Source: UBA11710 sp049287025 (lineage in GTDB: Bacteria > Patescibacteriota > Patescibacteriia > Magasanikbacterales > UBA922). From it: a stretch of 64,000 bases of DNA. The translations under genes were made by a program, and so were the position numbers. The stretch spans positions 1 through 64,000 of the forward strand of contig JBAQFA010000051.1 of NCBI GenBank assembly GCA_049287025.1, given 5' to 3'. Every line of letters begins with the position of its first letter. Within the stretch, counting starts at the first letter, position 1. Positions 36,046-44,461 of the stretch are shown piece after piece. Under the pieces are notes generated by a model that was not told the DNA's origin, made no database searches, and saw nothing but the letters and a program-made list of their open reading frames with translations.

Positions 36046-36127
36046 ACACAGATGACGCGGATGGCTATGTAGATGTCGCGGATAATGCAGATGTGATTGA
36101 AGATTGAAAGATTGGAAGATTAAAAAT
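36046..36127. repeat. Word-repeat tract after gap
   Basis: GATG/GCGGAT words are repeated (ACACAGATGACGCGGATGG and similar), then AAAGATTGGAAGATTAAAA at 36107-36125, which also occurs exactly at 34846-34864 across the end of the giant gene. No gene is seen here. Confidence 0.5.
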
Positions 36128-36162
36128 AAGGTTTAGATAAATAGAAATAAAATTGATAATTA

Positions 36163-36804
36163 CCCCGTTAGGGGTTAAAGATGTTAGGCAGGCACTTTAG
36201 TGCCTGCTAGGAGAAATATAATAATTTAGTCCCATAGGGACGACATAAAAAGGTCAGCTGTAATTTATGGCCAATACCTATACCAATTTATTTGTCCATA
36301 TTGTATTTAGTGTTAAGGAAAGAAGACCATTGTTAAATAAAGAATTAAGAAATGAATTATTCCCCTATATTATTGGGATAGCGAAAGCAAAAAATTTTCA
36401 AATACCGATAATAAATGGGGTTGATGACCATGTTCATATCCTAATGTTATTAAAACCAGATTTACCAGTGTCTCAAGCTGTTCAGTTTATTAAAGGTGGT
36501 TCGTCAAAATGGATACATAATAAATTTGATGATTTAAAAATATTTGCCTGGCAAGAAGGTTATGGCGCGTTTAGTGTGAGCACTTCGCAAATAGACAGGG
36601 TTAAAAAATATATTTTAAACCAGTCAACCCATCATCAAAAAATAGATTTTAAACAAGAATACAAAAAATTATTGGAAATAAATAATATAGAATTTGAGGA
36701 AAAATATTTGTTTTAATTATGCCGTCCCTATGGGACTGTGGGGTTGGGTGATAAATTAACAGGCACTAAAGTGCCTGCCTAACATAAATTTGTCCCTATG
36801 GGAC
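36163..36804 (+). mobile_element. IS200-like / RAYT element with palindromic ends
   Basis: The Y1 transposase gene is framed by hairpins. Left: CCCC-GTTA-GGGG (36163-36174), GCAGGCACTTTAGTGCCTGC (36188-36207), GTCCC-ATA-GGGAC (36229-36241). Right: GTCCC-TAT-GGGAC (36724-36736), CAGGCACTAAAGTGCCTG (36760-36777), GTCCC-TAT-GGGAC (36792-36804). Outside these, AAAATTGATAAT occurs as a 12-base direct repeat at 36149-36160 and 36808-36819. The true boundaries are uncertain. Confidence 0.75.
36267..36716 (+). CDS. Y1 transposase, IS200/REP-associated (RAYT) type
   Basis: The 149-residue protein has the HUH signature DHVHIL at about residue 53 and the catalytic tyrosine in VKKYILNQSTHH near 114, with the family blocks YTNLFVHIVFSVKERRPLL, KGGSSKWI and FAWQEGYGAFSVS. 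Such enzymes cut and join single-stranded DNA at hairpins. All motifs are intact, so it may be active. It sits between gap and pgk, surrounded by palindromes that are its likely substrates. Confidence 0.92.
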   Translation: MANTYTNLFVHIVFSVKERRPLLNKELRNELFPYIIGIAKAKNFQIPIINGVDDHVHILMLLKPDLPVSQAVQFIKGGSSKWIHNKFDDLKIFAWQEGYGAFSVSTSQIDRVKKYILNQSTHHQKIDFKQEYKKLLEINNIEFEEKYLF

Positions 36805-36847
36805 AAGAAAATTGATAATACATTGTTGGGTAGTAAATATTTAATCT

Positions 36848-38113
36848 ATGAAAATAAAAACCATCAAGCAAGTTCGCAACTTGGCAGGTAAGCGTGTTTT
36901 ATTACGCGTGGACTTTAATGTGCCGATAAAAATAAACCCTTCGACAAAGGCTCAGGGTAAAGTCGCCGATGATAAAAGAATTTTGGTATCCCTGCCGACA
37001 ATTGAATATTTACTCAAGCAAAAAGCCAAGGTGATTCTTGTCACTCACCTAGGTCGTCCAGCTGGATACAACGGTAAAGAAAAAAGTGGTTATGATAAGA
37101 AATTTAGTTTAAGACCGGTCGTGAAGAAGACTAGTGAATTGTTAGAGAAAAAAATTATTTTTGTGGAGGATAAAAAAATTGGAAGATCAGAAGATCAGAA
37201 GATCTATTTTGACAATGCTAAAAAGATAATTGATAAGATGAAAACCGGAGAAATTGTCATGCTCGAAAATATGCGATTTTTTCCAGAGGAAGCCAAAGAT
37301 ATTGTTGACCTGAGTAAAAAGTTAGCTAGTCTCGGTGATATATTTGTTCTCGATGGTTTTGCGGTCGCTCATAGATCTGCGGCTTCGGTTTCTGGTGTGG
37401 CAAAATATTTACCTTCGTATGCTGGATTATTGTTAGAAAGGGAAATTGCTGGATTATCCAAAGTAATGAACAAACCAAAAAAACCATTTGTTTTAATTTT
37501 GGGTGGAATAAAAATGGAAACAAAAATTCCAGTAATAAAAAATTTATTACCAAAGTGTGATTATGCGTTGATTGGCGCGGGAATTATAAATACTTATCTA
37601 TGGGCTAAGGGTTATAAAGTAGGGGATTCAGCGGTTGATAAAGATTATAAAAAAGAAATTTTGAAATATTGTAGTTCTAAAAAAGTGATTAAACCAGTGG
37701 ATGTGGTGGTAGGTACAATGGATGGTAAAAAATATCGTCATGTAGTATTGGATAAAAAACCAAATCAAATTTGTAAAAAGGGTGAAGCAATTTTGGATTG
37801 TGGTCCAGGGACAGTTCAGCTCTATGCCAAATATATTAAAAAAGCACAGACTTTGGTTTGGAATGGTCCAATGGGTTTTTTTCAAGTGAAACCATATGAT
37901 ATCGGTTCATTTTCCATTGCTCGCTTAGTGGCTGGTCGTGCCAAGGGTAAAGCCTTTGGAGTGATTGGCGGTGGAGAAACTTTACAAACTATGGAATTGG
38001 TCGGGATGACAGAATATGTTGATTTGGTGTCAACTGGTGGAGGAGCGATGTTAGAATTTTTATCTGGTAAAAAATTGCCTGGTGTTGAGGCAGTCAGTAC
38101 AAAGAAAAAATAA
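36848..38113 (+). CDS. pgk: Phosphoglycerate kinase
   Basis: The 421-residue enzyme makes ATP from 1,3-bisphosphoglycerate. It starts with the family block RNLAGKRVLLRVDFNVPI, has VILVTHLGRPAGYNGKEK, HRSAASVSGVAKYLPSYAGL and the nucleotide-binding GGGETLQTMELVGM and STGGGAMLEFLSGKKLPGVE at the end. Two in-frame insertions are made of repeat words: NPSTKAQGK (residues 30-38, from a repeat at 36937-36957) and IGRSEDQK (from repeated AGATCAGA words at 37178-37205). These lie in surface loops and explain the slightly greater length than the usual 390-400. Confidence 0.96.
   Translation: MKIKTIKQVRNLAGKRVLLRVDFNVPIKINPSTKAQGKVADDKRILVSLPTIEYLLKQKAKVILVTHLGRPAGYNGKEKSGYDKKFSLRPVVKKTSELLEKKIIFVEDKKIGRSEDQKIYFDNAKKIIDKMKTGEIVMLENMRFFPEEAKDIVDLSKKLASLGDIFVLDGFAVAHRSAASVSGVAKYLPSYAGLLLEREIAGLSKVMNKPKKPFVLILGGIKMETKIPVIKNLLPKCDYALIGAGIINTYLWAKGYKVGDSAVDKDYKKEILKYCSSKKVIKPVDVVVGTMDGKKYRHVVLDKKPNQICKKGEAILDCGPGTVQLYAKYIKKAQTLVWNGPMGFFQVKPYDIGSFSIARLVAGRAKGKAFGVIGGGETLQTMELVGMTEYVDLVSTGGGAMLEFLSGKKLPGVEAVSTKKK
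36937..36957 (+). repeat. Interspersed repeat inside pgk
   Basis: CCTTCGACAAAGGCTCAGG resembles a widespread interspersed palindromic repeat of environmental bacteria and is read in frame as PSTKAQG where other phosphoglycerate kinases have a short loop. Confidence 0.55.
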
Positions 38114-38186
38114 TTTTTATTTATTAAGTCTGACTCTTGACAAAACAATATTTATTTTTTATTAAAAATAATGTATAATAATATCA

Positions 38187-38288
38187 GTTCATAAAGTTTG
38201 TAAAGTTATAAAGTTCATAAAGTCAATTGTGATTTTGTTTTTATATACTTCATAACTTTCAACTTTATAACTTTTTACTTTTAACTAT
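38187..38288. repeat. Inverted word repeat before the SIMPL gene
   Basis: Left arm with ATAAAGT/GTAAAGT words (TTCATAAAGTTTGTAAAG), right arm with ACTTTATAACTTTTTACTTT. It forms the untranslated leader of the next gene. A TATAAT at 38174-38179 is a possible -10 just upstream. Confidence 0.6.
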
Positions 38289-38293
38289 TATTT

Positions 38294-39154
38294 ATGCCTG
38301 TCAAAAAAAATGGTACTCCGCCAAAAATGGAGCAGGGCTTGACACCTGGAATAAAGTCAGAAAAAACTTGTTGTGGTCTAAATGGTAATTGCCACGATTT
38401 TGGTAAAAAATTAATGTTCACTTTGCTTGGTATCTTATTGGCATACTCAATTGTGTTCATGGGGACATTGATTCGAAATAATTTACAAAAATATAATTAT
38501 ATTGGCCAAGCCGATAAAATGGAACGAACAATCATGGTTGAAGGTGTGGGTAAGGTGACGGCCAAGCCAGATATTGCCATGATTAGCATGGGTATGACGG
38601 CTAGTGGCACAACAGTAGTAGTAGCTCAAGAAAAAAATACTGAGGTAATGAATAATTTAATTGCCAAAGTAAAAGCTCTGGGAATTTCTGAAGACGACAT
38701 CCAAACAGCCAATTATAATATTTATCCTCAATATGATTACACCGAAGCATCTGGTAGTGTCTTAAAAGGTTATGAAGTCCAACAGACTGTGAGTGTAAAA
38801 ATTCGTGATTTAGCCAAATCTAGTCAAGTTTTGGCTTTAGCCGGAGAAGTGGGAGCCAACAATGTGAGTGGTTTACAGTTTACGATTGATGACAATGAAG
38901 TTTATAAAGCTGAGGCTAGAGTAAAAGCCCTGAAACAAGTGGCAGAAAAAGCCAAAGCCTTGTCTCAATCTTTGGGAGTGAATTTAGTTGATATAGTTTC
39001 ATACAATGAATATAGTGGTGATAGTGGTATGTATCCATTGTATAAGTATGCTGAATCAGCTGTGGGTATGGGTGGTGCTACACCGGCTCCAGATATTCAA
39101 TCTGGAAGTACTGATATAGTTTTGAATGTAAATGTGACGTTTGAGATTAGGTAA
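38294..39154 (+). CDS. SIMPL domain (DUF541) membrane-anchored protein
   Basis: The 286-residue protein has a short cytoplasmic head with three Cys (CCGLNGNC), one transmembrane helix (about 38-62) and an extracytoplasmic SIMPL domain (about 77-286) beginning MVEGVGKVTAKPDIAMISMG and containing LGISEDDIQTANYNIYPQYD and the ending IVLNVNVTFEIR. The family is found in periplasmic or surface proteins of unclear function, some linked to stress. It stands alone with its own leader and a terminator downstream. Confidence 0.88.
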   Translation: MPVKKNGTPPKMEQGLTPGIKSEKTCCGLNGNCHDFGKKLMFTLLGILLAYSIVFMGTLIRNNLQKYNYIGQADKMERTIMVEGVGKVTAKPDIAMISMGMTASGTTVVVAQEKNTEVMNNLIAKVKALGISEDDIQTANYNIYPQYDYTEASGSVLKGYEVQQTVSVKIRDLAKSSQVLALAGEVGANNVSGLQFTIDDNEVYKAEARVKALKQVAEKAKALSQSLGVNLVDIVSYNEYSGDSGMYPLYKYAESAVGMGGATPAPDIQSGSTDIVLNVNVTFEIR

Positions 39155-39216
39155 GGAATAAGGAGTAAGGAATAAGACGGTCTGTTGAGAGAGATAGAAA
39201 ATAAAAATAAATAAAG

Positions 39217-39243
39217 ACAGTCCTGTGATAGGGGCTGTTTTTT
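39217..39243 (+). terminator. Intrinsic terminator after the SIMPL gene
   Basis: ACAGTCC and GGGCTGT pair over seven positions (one G-T) and are followed by a T-run. The T-run runs directly into the ileS promoter. Confidence 0.8.
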
Positions 39244-39244
39244 A

Positions 39245-39273
39245 TTGACAAATGATTATAATTATAGTATGAT
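39245..39273 (+). promoter_or_regulatory. Promoter of ileS
   Basis: TTGACA (39245-39250), 17 bases, TATGAT (39268-39273). Start expected near 39280, at the first base of the T-box leader. Confidence 0.8.
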
Positions 39274-39279
39274 TTATTT

Positions 39280-39470
39280 AGACCCCAGCACCATAAAGTT
39301 GCGGGGCAAGCAATTATAAAAGCGTTATTACCTTGGCAATCACCAGGGGATGCTATTGGTAGAAAGCTTTGAAAGTAAGTAGAACCAATCGGGTAAGCCC
39401 GTAATAGCTGTCAATGAAGCACCAAAGTAGGGTGGTACCGTCCTAATTGGGCCCCTATGAAAGATTGGTG
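39280..39470 (+). promoter_or_regulatory. T-box riboswitch of ileS
   Basis: The leader contains the T-box core AAAGTAGGGTGGTACCG (39424-39440), whose UGG bulge reads the uncharged tRNA 3' end. CACCAA (39420-39425) and TTGGTG (39455-39460) with a T-rich tail form the competing terminator. Upstream helices include CCCC/GGGG (39283-39306), CCTTGG/CCAGGG (39331-39348), and GCTATTGGT with ACCAAT and AATAGC. The specifier is expected to be an Ile codon; ATC at 39339-39341 is one candidate but I could not assign it firmly. High uncharged tRNA-Ile should allow read-through into ileS. Confidence 0.88.
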
Positions 39471-39589
39471 TTTTTATTTTTTAAAATAATTTAACAATAA
39501 TTTGATAGAAATTTTACAAAAATTTGACAAATTTTTTTTATAGGTTTGTTAAATTTTAGTTTAATTTTTGTTAATTTTAAGTAAAATTT

Positions 39590-42500
39590 ATGTATCAAGC
39601 TAACAACGAAGAACAAAAAGTTCTAAAATATTGGGAAGAAAATAAGACTTTTGAGAAGTCTGTTTCAGAGCGTCCAGAAAATAAGCCATATGTTTTTTAT
39701 GATGGCCCACCGTTTGCGACTGGCCTGCCTCACTATGGTCATATTTTAAGCTCGGTTATAAAAGATGTGGTACCAAGATATATGACTATGAAAGGTTATC
39801 GTGTCCGTCGTCGCTGGGGTTGGGATTGTCATGGTCTACCAATTGAAAACATTGTAGAAAAAGAATTAAAAGTCTCGGGTAAAAAAGATGTAGAAGAAAA
39901 TTTGGGTGTAGACAAATTTAATGAGACTTGTCGATCAAAAGTTTTGACTTATACTCAAGATTGGAAAAAGATGATCAACCGGATTGGTCGGTGGGTGGAG
40001 TTTGATAATGCTTACAAAACCATGGACTCTACCTATATGGAGTCTGTTTGGTGGTCTCTAAAAACTATTTGGGAAAAGGGTTTGATTTATGAAGGTCGAA
40101 AAGTCCTCATGTATTGCCCTCGTTGTGAAACTCCAGTCTCTAAAGCCGAAATTGCTATGGATGATAGTTATAAGGATATTACTGAGGAAACAGTTGTTGC
40201 GAAATTTAAACTTAAAAATCCAGAAAAACATGGATTGCCAGATAACACATCTATACTCGCATGGACTACTACACCATGGACATTGCCAGGAAATGTGGCT
40301 CTTGCAATTGGTAAAGATATTGATTATGTTTTGGTTCATTATTTTGATTTAGGATTAGAAGCAAAAGAACAGAAGGGGTTTGAGAAATTAAAACCAAGTG
40401 TTTTTAGTTCCTATTGTTTAATTTTAGCCAAGGATAGAGTAAATGAAGTGTTAAAAGAACAACAATATGAATTGATAAAAGAGTTTAAGGGATCAAATTT
40501 AATTGGGGCAGAATATGAACCACTATTTGATATCCCAGCGATTAATGAAACAGGGAAAAAAGCTTGGTATGTGACTGACGCTGATTTTGTTACGACCGAA
40601 GAAGGTACTGGTGTAGTACATACGGCCGTTGTGTATGGTGAAGACGATTATAATCTTGGTTTACAAAGAGATTTGCCAGTTGTACCACTCTTGGATGACA
40701 AAGGACATTTTAATGAATTTGCTCCAGAATTTATAAAAGGTAAATATTTTAAAGGGGCAGAAAAAGAAATTAAAGCTGATTTAGAAACTCGGGGTTTATT
40801 ATTTAGTCGAGAACAACATACTCACTCTTATCCACATTGTTGGCGGTGTGATACTCAGCTTTTTTACAATGCTATTTCCGCCTGGTTTATTGATATTCAA
40901 AAGATTAAAGATAAATTAATTAAATTGAATGAAAAAATTAATTGGTTTCCAGACCATTTGAAGCATGGACGTTTCTTAAATATTTTGGAAACAGCCCCGG
41001 ATTGGAATATTTCTCGCAATCGTTTTTGGGCGACACCTTTACCTTTTTGGAAATGTGATAATAAAGAATGTGATAATCAAGTTTGTGTAGGTAGTGTGGA
41101 TGAATTAAGAGAAAAAGGTGATCGAGAAATTACTAAGGTTATGTTTATGCGTCATGGTGAAGCTAATCATGAAATAGAAATGGTCAAATCCAGTGACGTT
41201 AATAAGCACTCATTGACTGAAATTGGTAAAGAACAAATTAAAACTTGTGCCAAAAATATAAAAGACAAAGTGGATATTATAATTAGTTCGCCAGTTTTGC
41301 GTTGTCGAGAAACCGCTGAAATTTTGAGTAAAGAATTAAAGGTTGATATTGTAATTGATGATTTGATTACTGAATATAATCATGGTGGATGGAGTGAAAT
41401 AAAACGAGATGAATTAGAAAAAATGGCTAGTTTTATAGAATATAAGAAAATAACTTCTTTAGAAGAAAAATTTAATTATCATTTAGGTGAAAATGGTGAA
41501 TCAAGAAAGGAAATTACTGACAGAGTGGATAAATTTCTTAAAAATATTAACAAAAAATATTCTGGTAAGACTGTTTTAATTGTAAGTCATGGTGGTGTAA
41601 ATGCTTCCATGAGTAAAATTTTGTCAGATGTTAATTACGAACAATATTTTTTGGAAGAAGACATTAGTCATGAGGCGCCAAAATATTTTTATATTGATAA
41701 TAATAACAAAGGTCTCGATCTTCACAAACATAATGTAGACAAAATCAAACTAAAATGTGACAAGTGTGGCGGCACAATGACAAGAATCCCAGAAGTGATT
41801 GATTGTTGGGTAGAGTCAGCTAGCATGCCATTTGCGGAGTGGCATTATCCATTTGAAAATGTAGAAACATTCAAAAAACGTTTTCCTGGTCAATACATTG
41901 CCGAATATATTGCTCAGACCCGAGCATGGTTTTATTACATGCATGTTATGGCAGTATTATTATTTGATGATGTGAGTTTTGAAAATGTGGTTTGTACTGG
42001 GACGATTCTGAATGACAAAGGCGAGAAATTATCAAAATCAAAAATGAATTATACTGATCCGTGGAAAATCATTGATGAGTTCGGGGTAGATGCTCTGCGT
42101 TATTATCTTATGACTTCGGTTGTAATGCAAGCCGAAAATTTGTATTTCAATGATCGAGAAGTACGCGATGTTTATAACAAGGTCATGAATATTTTGGATA
42201 ATGTGTTGTCGTTTTATGGTATGTATCACACGGAGGGCACGGAATTAAAGGATTACACGGATTCAGAAAATGTGTTGGACAAATGGATATTAGCTAAATT
42301 GAATGTATTAGTGGGTGAAGTGACAGAACACATGGACAAATATGATACAGTGCGAGCGGGCAGACCAATTAAAGATTTTATTGATGAACTTTCTACTTGG
42401 TATTTACGTCGTTCTCGTGATCGTTTCAAAGATGAAAATGAAACTGATAAACAATTTGCTTTAGCCACTTTGCGTCAAGTTCTAGAAACTTTGTCCAAGC

Positions 42501-43147
42501 TTATGGCACCATTTACGCCATTTATTGCGGAGAAAGTTTGGTATACCGTGACTGGTAGTAAAGAGAGTGTACACTTACAGGAGTGGCCAGTGGTTGATGA
42601 AAAAATGATTGATAAAAAGGTCTTAGGAGATATGGAGTTAGTGAGGAAGATCGTTGAATTAGCATTAGCTCTAAGGGCAGAAACAGGTCTTAAAGTTAGA
42701 CAACCTATTAATAATTTGGAAGTTGCTTCAACTGTACTTGGTTCTGATTTTGGTTTGCAATTAAAGATGATGGTTTTGAGTGAAGTTAATGTAAATACCA
42801 ATATACTAAGCTTGACAAACAAAGTTACACAAAGAGAAGGATATGTTTATAAAGAGAGCGGAGGGCTAAGTGTTGGGATTGATACAAATATAACTCCTGA
42901 ACTCAAAAAGCTGGGTTTACTTCGTGAAGTTGTTCGAACGATCAACCAAATCCGTAAAGAACAAAAAATGACAATTGAAGACAGGGTGGTAGTAGAATAT
43001 AGTACAGATGATCAATTGTTGAATAGTGTATTTGTGGATTTTGCTGAAGAATTGAAAAAGTCAGTTTTGGCAACAGAGCTGAAAGTTGGGGAAACTGGTG
43101 TAGAAGTAGAAATTGATGGAAAGAAAATAAAACTAAAAGTATCTTAA
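39590..43147 (+). CDS. ileS: Isoleucyl-tRNA synthetase with inserted histidine-phosphatase domain
   Basis: The 1185-residue enzyme charges tRNA-Ile. It has PPFATGLPHYGHIL (HIGH motif, near residue 39-51), the editing domain, KLSKSKMNY (near 813, KMSKS motif) and an anticodon-binding C-terminus. Between GSVDELREK (about 507) and DLHKHNVDKIKLKCDKCGG (about 709) lies an insertion of about 197 residues with all hallmarks of the histidine phosphatase superfamily: MFMRHGEANHE (RHG at 521-523), SSPVLRCRETAEIL, a Glu in TEYNHGGW, and VLIVSHGGVN. The insertion is in frame and flanked by intact synthetase sequence. A second small insertion near residues 880-892 is made of CACGGA words. Expression is controlled by the T-box upstream. 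Confidence 0.95.
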   Translation: MYQANNEEQKVLKYWEENKTFEKSVSERPENKPYVFYDGPPFATGLPHYGHILSSVIKDVVPRYMTMKGYRVRRRWGWDCHGLPIENIVEKELKVSGKKDVEENLGVDKFNETCRSKVLTYTQDWKKMINRIGRWVEFDNAYKTMDSTYMESVWWSLKTIWEKGLIYEGRKVLMYCPRCETPVSKAEIAMDDSYKDITEETVVAKFKLKNPEKHGLPDNTSILAWTTTPWTLPGNVALAIGKDIDYVLVHYFDLGLEAKEQKGFEKLKPSVFSSYCLILAKDRVNEVLKEQQYELIKEFKGSNLIGAEYEPLFDIPAINETGKKAWYVTDADFVTTEEGTGVVHTAVVYGEDDYNLGLQRDLPVVPLLDDKGHFNEFAPEFIKGKYFKGAEKEIKADLETRGLLFSREQHTHSYPHCWRCDTQLFYNAISAWFIDIQKIKDKLIKLNEKINWFPDHLKHGRFLNILETAPDWNISRNRFWATPLPFWKCDNKECDNQVCVGSVDELREKGDREITKVMFMRHGEANHEIEMVKSSDVNKHSLTEIGKEQIKTCAKNIKDKVDIIISSPVLRCRETAEILSKELKVDIVIDDLITEYNHGGWSEIKRDELEKMASFIEYKKITSLEEKFNYHLGENGESRKEITDRVDKFLKNINKKYSGKTVLIVSHGGVNASMSKILSDVNYEQYFLEEDISHEAPKYFYIDNNNKGLDLHKHNVDKIKLKCDKCGGTMTRIPEVIDCWVESASMPFAEWHYPFENVETFKKRFPGQYIAEYIAQTRAWFYYMHVMAVLLFDDVSFENVVCTGTILNDKGEKLSKSKMNYTDPWKIIDEFGVDALRYYLMTSVVMQAENLYFNDREVRDVYNKVMNILDNVLSFYGMYHTEGTELKDYTDSENVLDKWILAKLNVLVGEVTEHMDKYDTVRAGRPIKDFIDELSTWYLRRSRDRFKDENETDKQFALATLRQVLETLSKLMAPFTPFIAEKVWYTVTGSKESVHLQEWPVVDEKMIDKKVLGDMELVRKIVELALALRAETGLKVRQPINNLEVASTVLGSDFGLQLKMMVLSEVNVNTNILSLTNKVTQREGYVYKESGGLSVGIDTNITPELKKLGLLREVVRTINQIRKEQKMTIEDRVVVEYSTDDQLLNSVFVDFAEELKKSVLATELKVGETGVEVEIDGKKIKLKVS

Positions 43148-43172
43148 TTATCCATATTTAATAGTGTTATTA

Positions 43173-43200
43173 ATCACGATCAGTTTGTGTCGTGGTTTTT
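43173..43200 (+). terminator. Terminator-like hairpin after ileS
   Basis: ATCACGA and TCGTGGT pair over seven positions (one G-T) and are followed by five T residues. It lies directly before the KamA-type gene, so termination may be partial. Confidence 0.55.
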
Positions 43201-43206
43201 ACTCAT

Positions 43207-44148
43207 ATGTTAGCTACCAGGTTATCACCCCACTTAAAAAAGTTAGTTAATAAACATCCAGCTATTTATAAACAGTTTGTACCGTCGATTAAAGAAGAAA
43301 ATGATAATAATATTACACTGGTTGATCCACTAACTGAAGAACATTTTACTCCTGTCCGTGGTTTGGTGCACAAACATAGTAACCGGGCTCTGGTCTTACT
43401 AACTATGAATTGTTCCGCTTATTGTCGCTTTTGCACGCGTCGAAGAAAAGTATCTGATATTGCTAAGGGGGTTATTAGTGAGTCTGATTTGGACAACATG
43501 GTAAAGTACATAAAGAAACATCCCAAAATTAAAGAATTAATTTTTTCTGGTGGAGATCCTTTGACTGTCCCAATAATTTTGAAAAAAGCTTTAGAAAAGT
43601 TTACCAAGCTATCACAAATAAAAGTAATACGAGTGGGGACACGTTTGATGGTTTCTAATCCTAAACTGATAAATGAAAAAGTGTTTGATGCTTTGCGTGT
43701 GGTAAAAAAACAACCATTATATTTAATGGTGCATTTTGAACATCCAACGGAAATTACCCCAGCTACGATTAAGGCTGTAAAAAAATTACAAACTGTCTCA
43801 ACTATGCTTTTGTGTCAGTCAGTCTTTTTAAAAGGTGTAAATGATAAAGTAGAAATTTTGGAAGAATTATTTTCTCGTTTAATTGAAATTGGTGTGAAGC
43901 CCTATTATCTTTCTCGTTGTGATTATGTGTGCGGAGCCGAACATTTTATTGTCCCAATAAAAAAAGAAATAAAAATTTTTACTGAACTGCGTATTCGTCT
44001 TAGTGGAATTGCTTGCCCCATGTATATTATTGATGTGCCAGGTGGAATGGGTAAGGTGCCTGTACCCTTAGATTTTTGGCAGTTTGATAGTAAACAATAT
44101 AAAGATTTTACCGGGAAAAAGTTTAAGATCGTTGAATCAAAAAAATAA
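43207..44148 (+). CDS. KamA-family radical SAM protein (lysine 2,3-aminomutase / EpmB-like)
   Basis: The 313-residue enzyme has the radical SAM cluster C69-x3-C73-x2-C76 (CSAYCRFC), the GGDPL motif (IFSGGDPLTV), and the C-terminal PLP-lysine segment DVPGGMGKVPV with Lys at about 283. Short KamA proteins of this size include EpmB, which makes beta-lysine for elongation factor P, and lysine 2,3-aminomutases. No efp or epmA is in the window. The ATG at 43207 is preferred to a GTG at 43192, which lies within the hairpin after ileS. Confidence 0.85.
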   Translation: MLATRLSPHLKKLVNKHPAIYKQFVPSIKEENDNNITLVDPLTEEHFTPVRGLVHKHSNRALVLLTMNCSAYCRFCTRRRKVSDIAKGVISESDLDNMVKYIKKHPKIKELIFSGGDPLTVPIILKKALEKFTKLSQIKVIRVGTRLMVSNPKLINEKVFDALRVVKKQPLYLMVHFEHPTEITPATIKAVKKLQTVSTMLLCQSVFLKGVNDKVEILEELFSRLIEIGVKPYYLSRCDYVCGAEHFIVPIKKEIKIFTELRIRLSGIACPMYIIDVPGGMGKVPVPLDFWQFDSKQYKDFTGKKFKIVESKK

Positions 44149-44162
44149 CTTGATTTTTATAT

Positions 44163-44457
44163 AAAAAAACAACCGCTAAGTAAGCGAATGTTTTTATATT
44201 TTGGCAACGCGCCAGGCTTCATTAAACAATTTTTGTTTACTCAAGTCTTGTGGCGCGTTGTCGGTACGTGCCACCAAGACCCTGCTCAGAAAAGACATGG
44301 GTCTTGGCGCCCATTAGCCTAACACCTGTACAGGTGTTAAGGAACGGGAAAGGAGTACCCCGACACGGAAAAGAACTACCAAGTTGACCTATTTATATTC
44401 CGCTTGGTCTAGCGGGTTAGGGGTTTAAGAAAATCCCAGTTGCCAAGTATTCTTGGC
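44163..44457 (-). other. Run of six perfect or near-perfect hairpins downstream of the GC-rich gene, ending in a terminator
   Basis: Read on the minus strand after the stop codon at 44462: GCCAAG-AATA-CTTGGC (44442-44457), CCGCT/AGCGG (44400-44415), AACACCTGTACAGGTGTT (44321-44338), CCAAGACCC/GGGTCTTGG (44274-44307), CAACGCGCCA/TGGCGCGTTG (44205-44260, enclosing AAACA/TGTTT), and finally a 9-position stem (44169-44191, eight pairs including one G-T) followed by a T-run. The whole 300 bases hold no other gene. This may be a stable 3' untranslated region or a processed RNA. Confidence 0.7.
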
Positions 44458-44461
44458 TGGT

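Noticed and set aside
44163..44457. Hairpin run as integron attC or tRNA genes
   Set aside because: No core-site GTTRRRY/RYYYAAC pair in register and no tRNA T-loop or acceptor stem.
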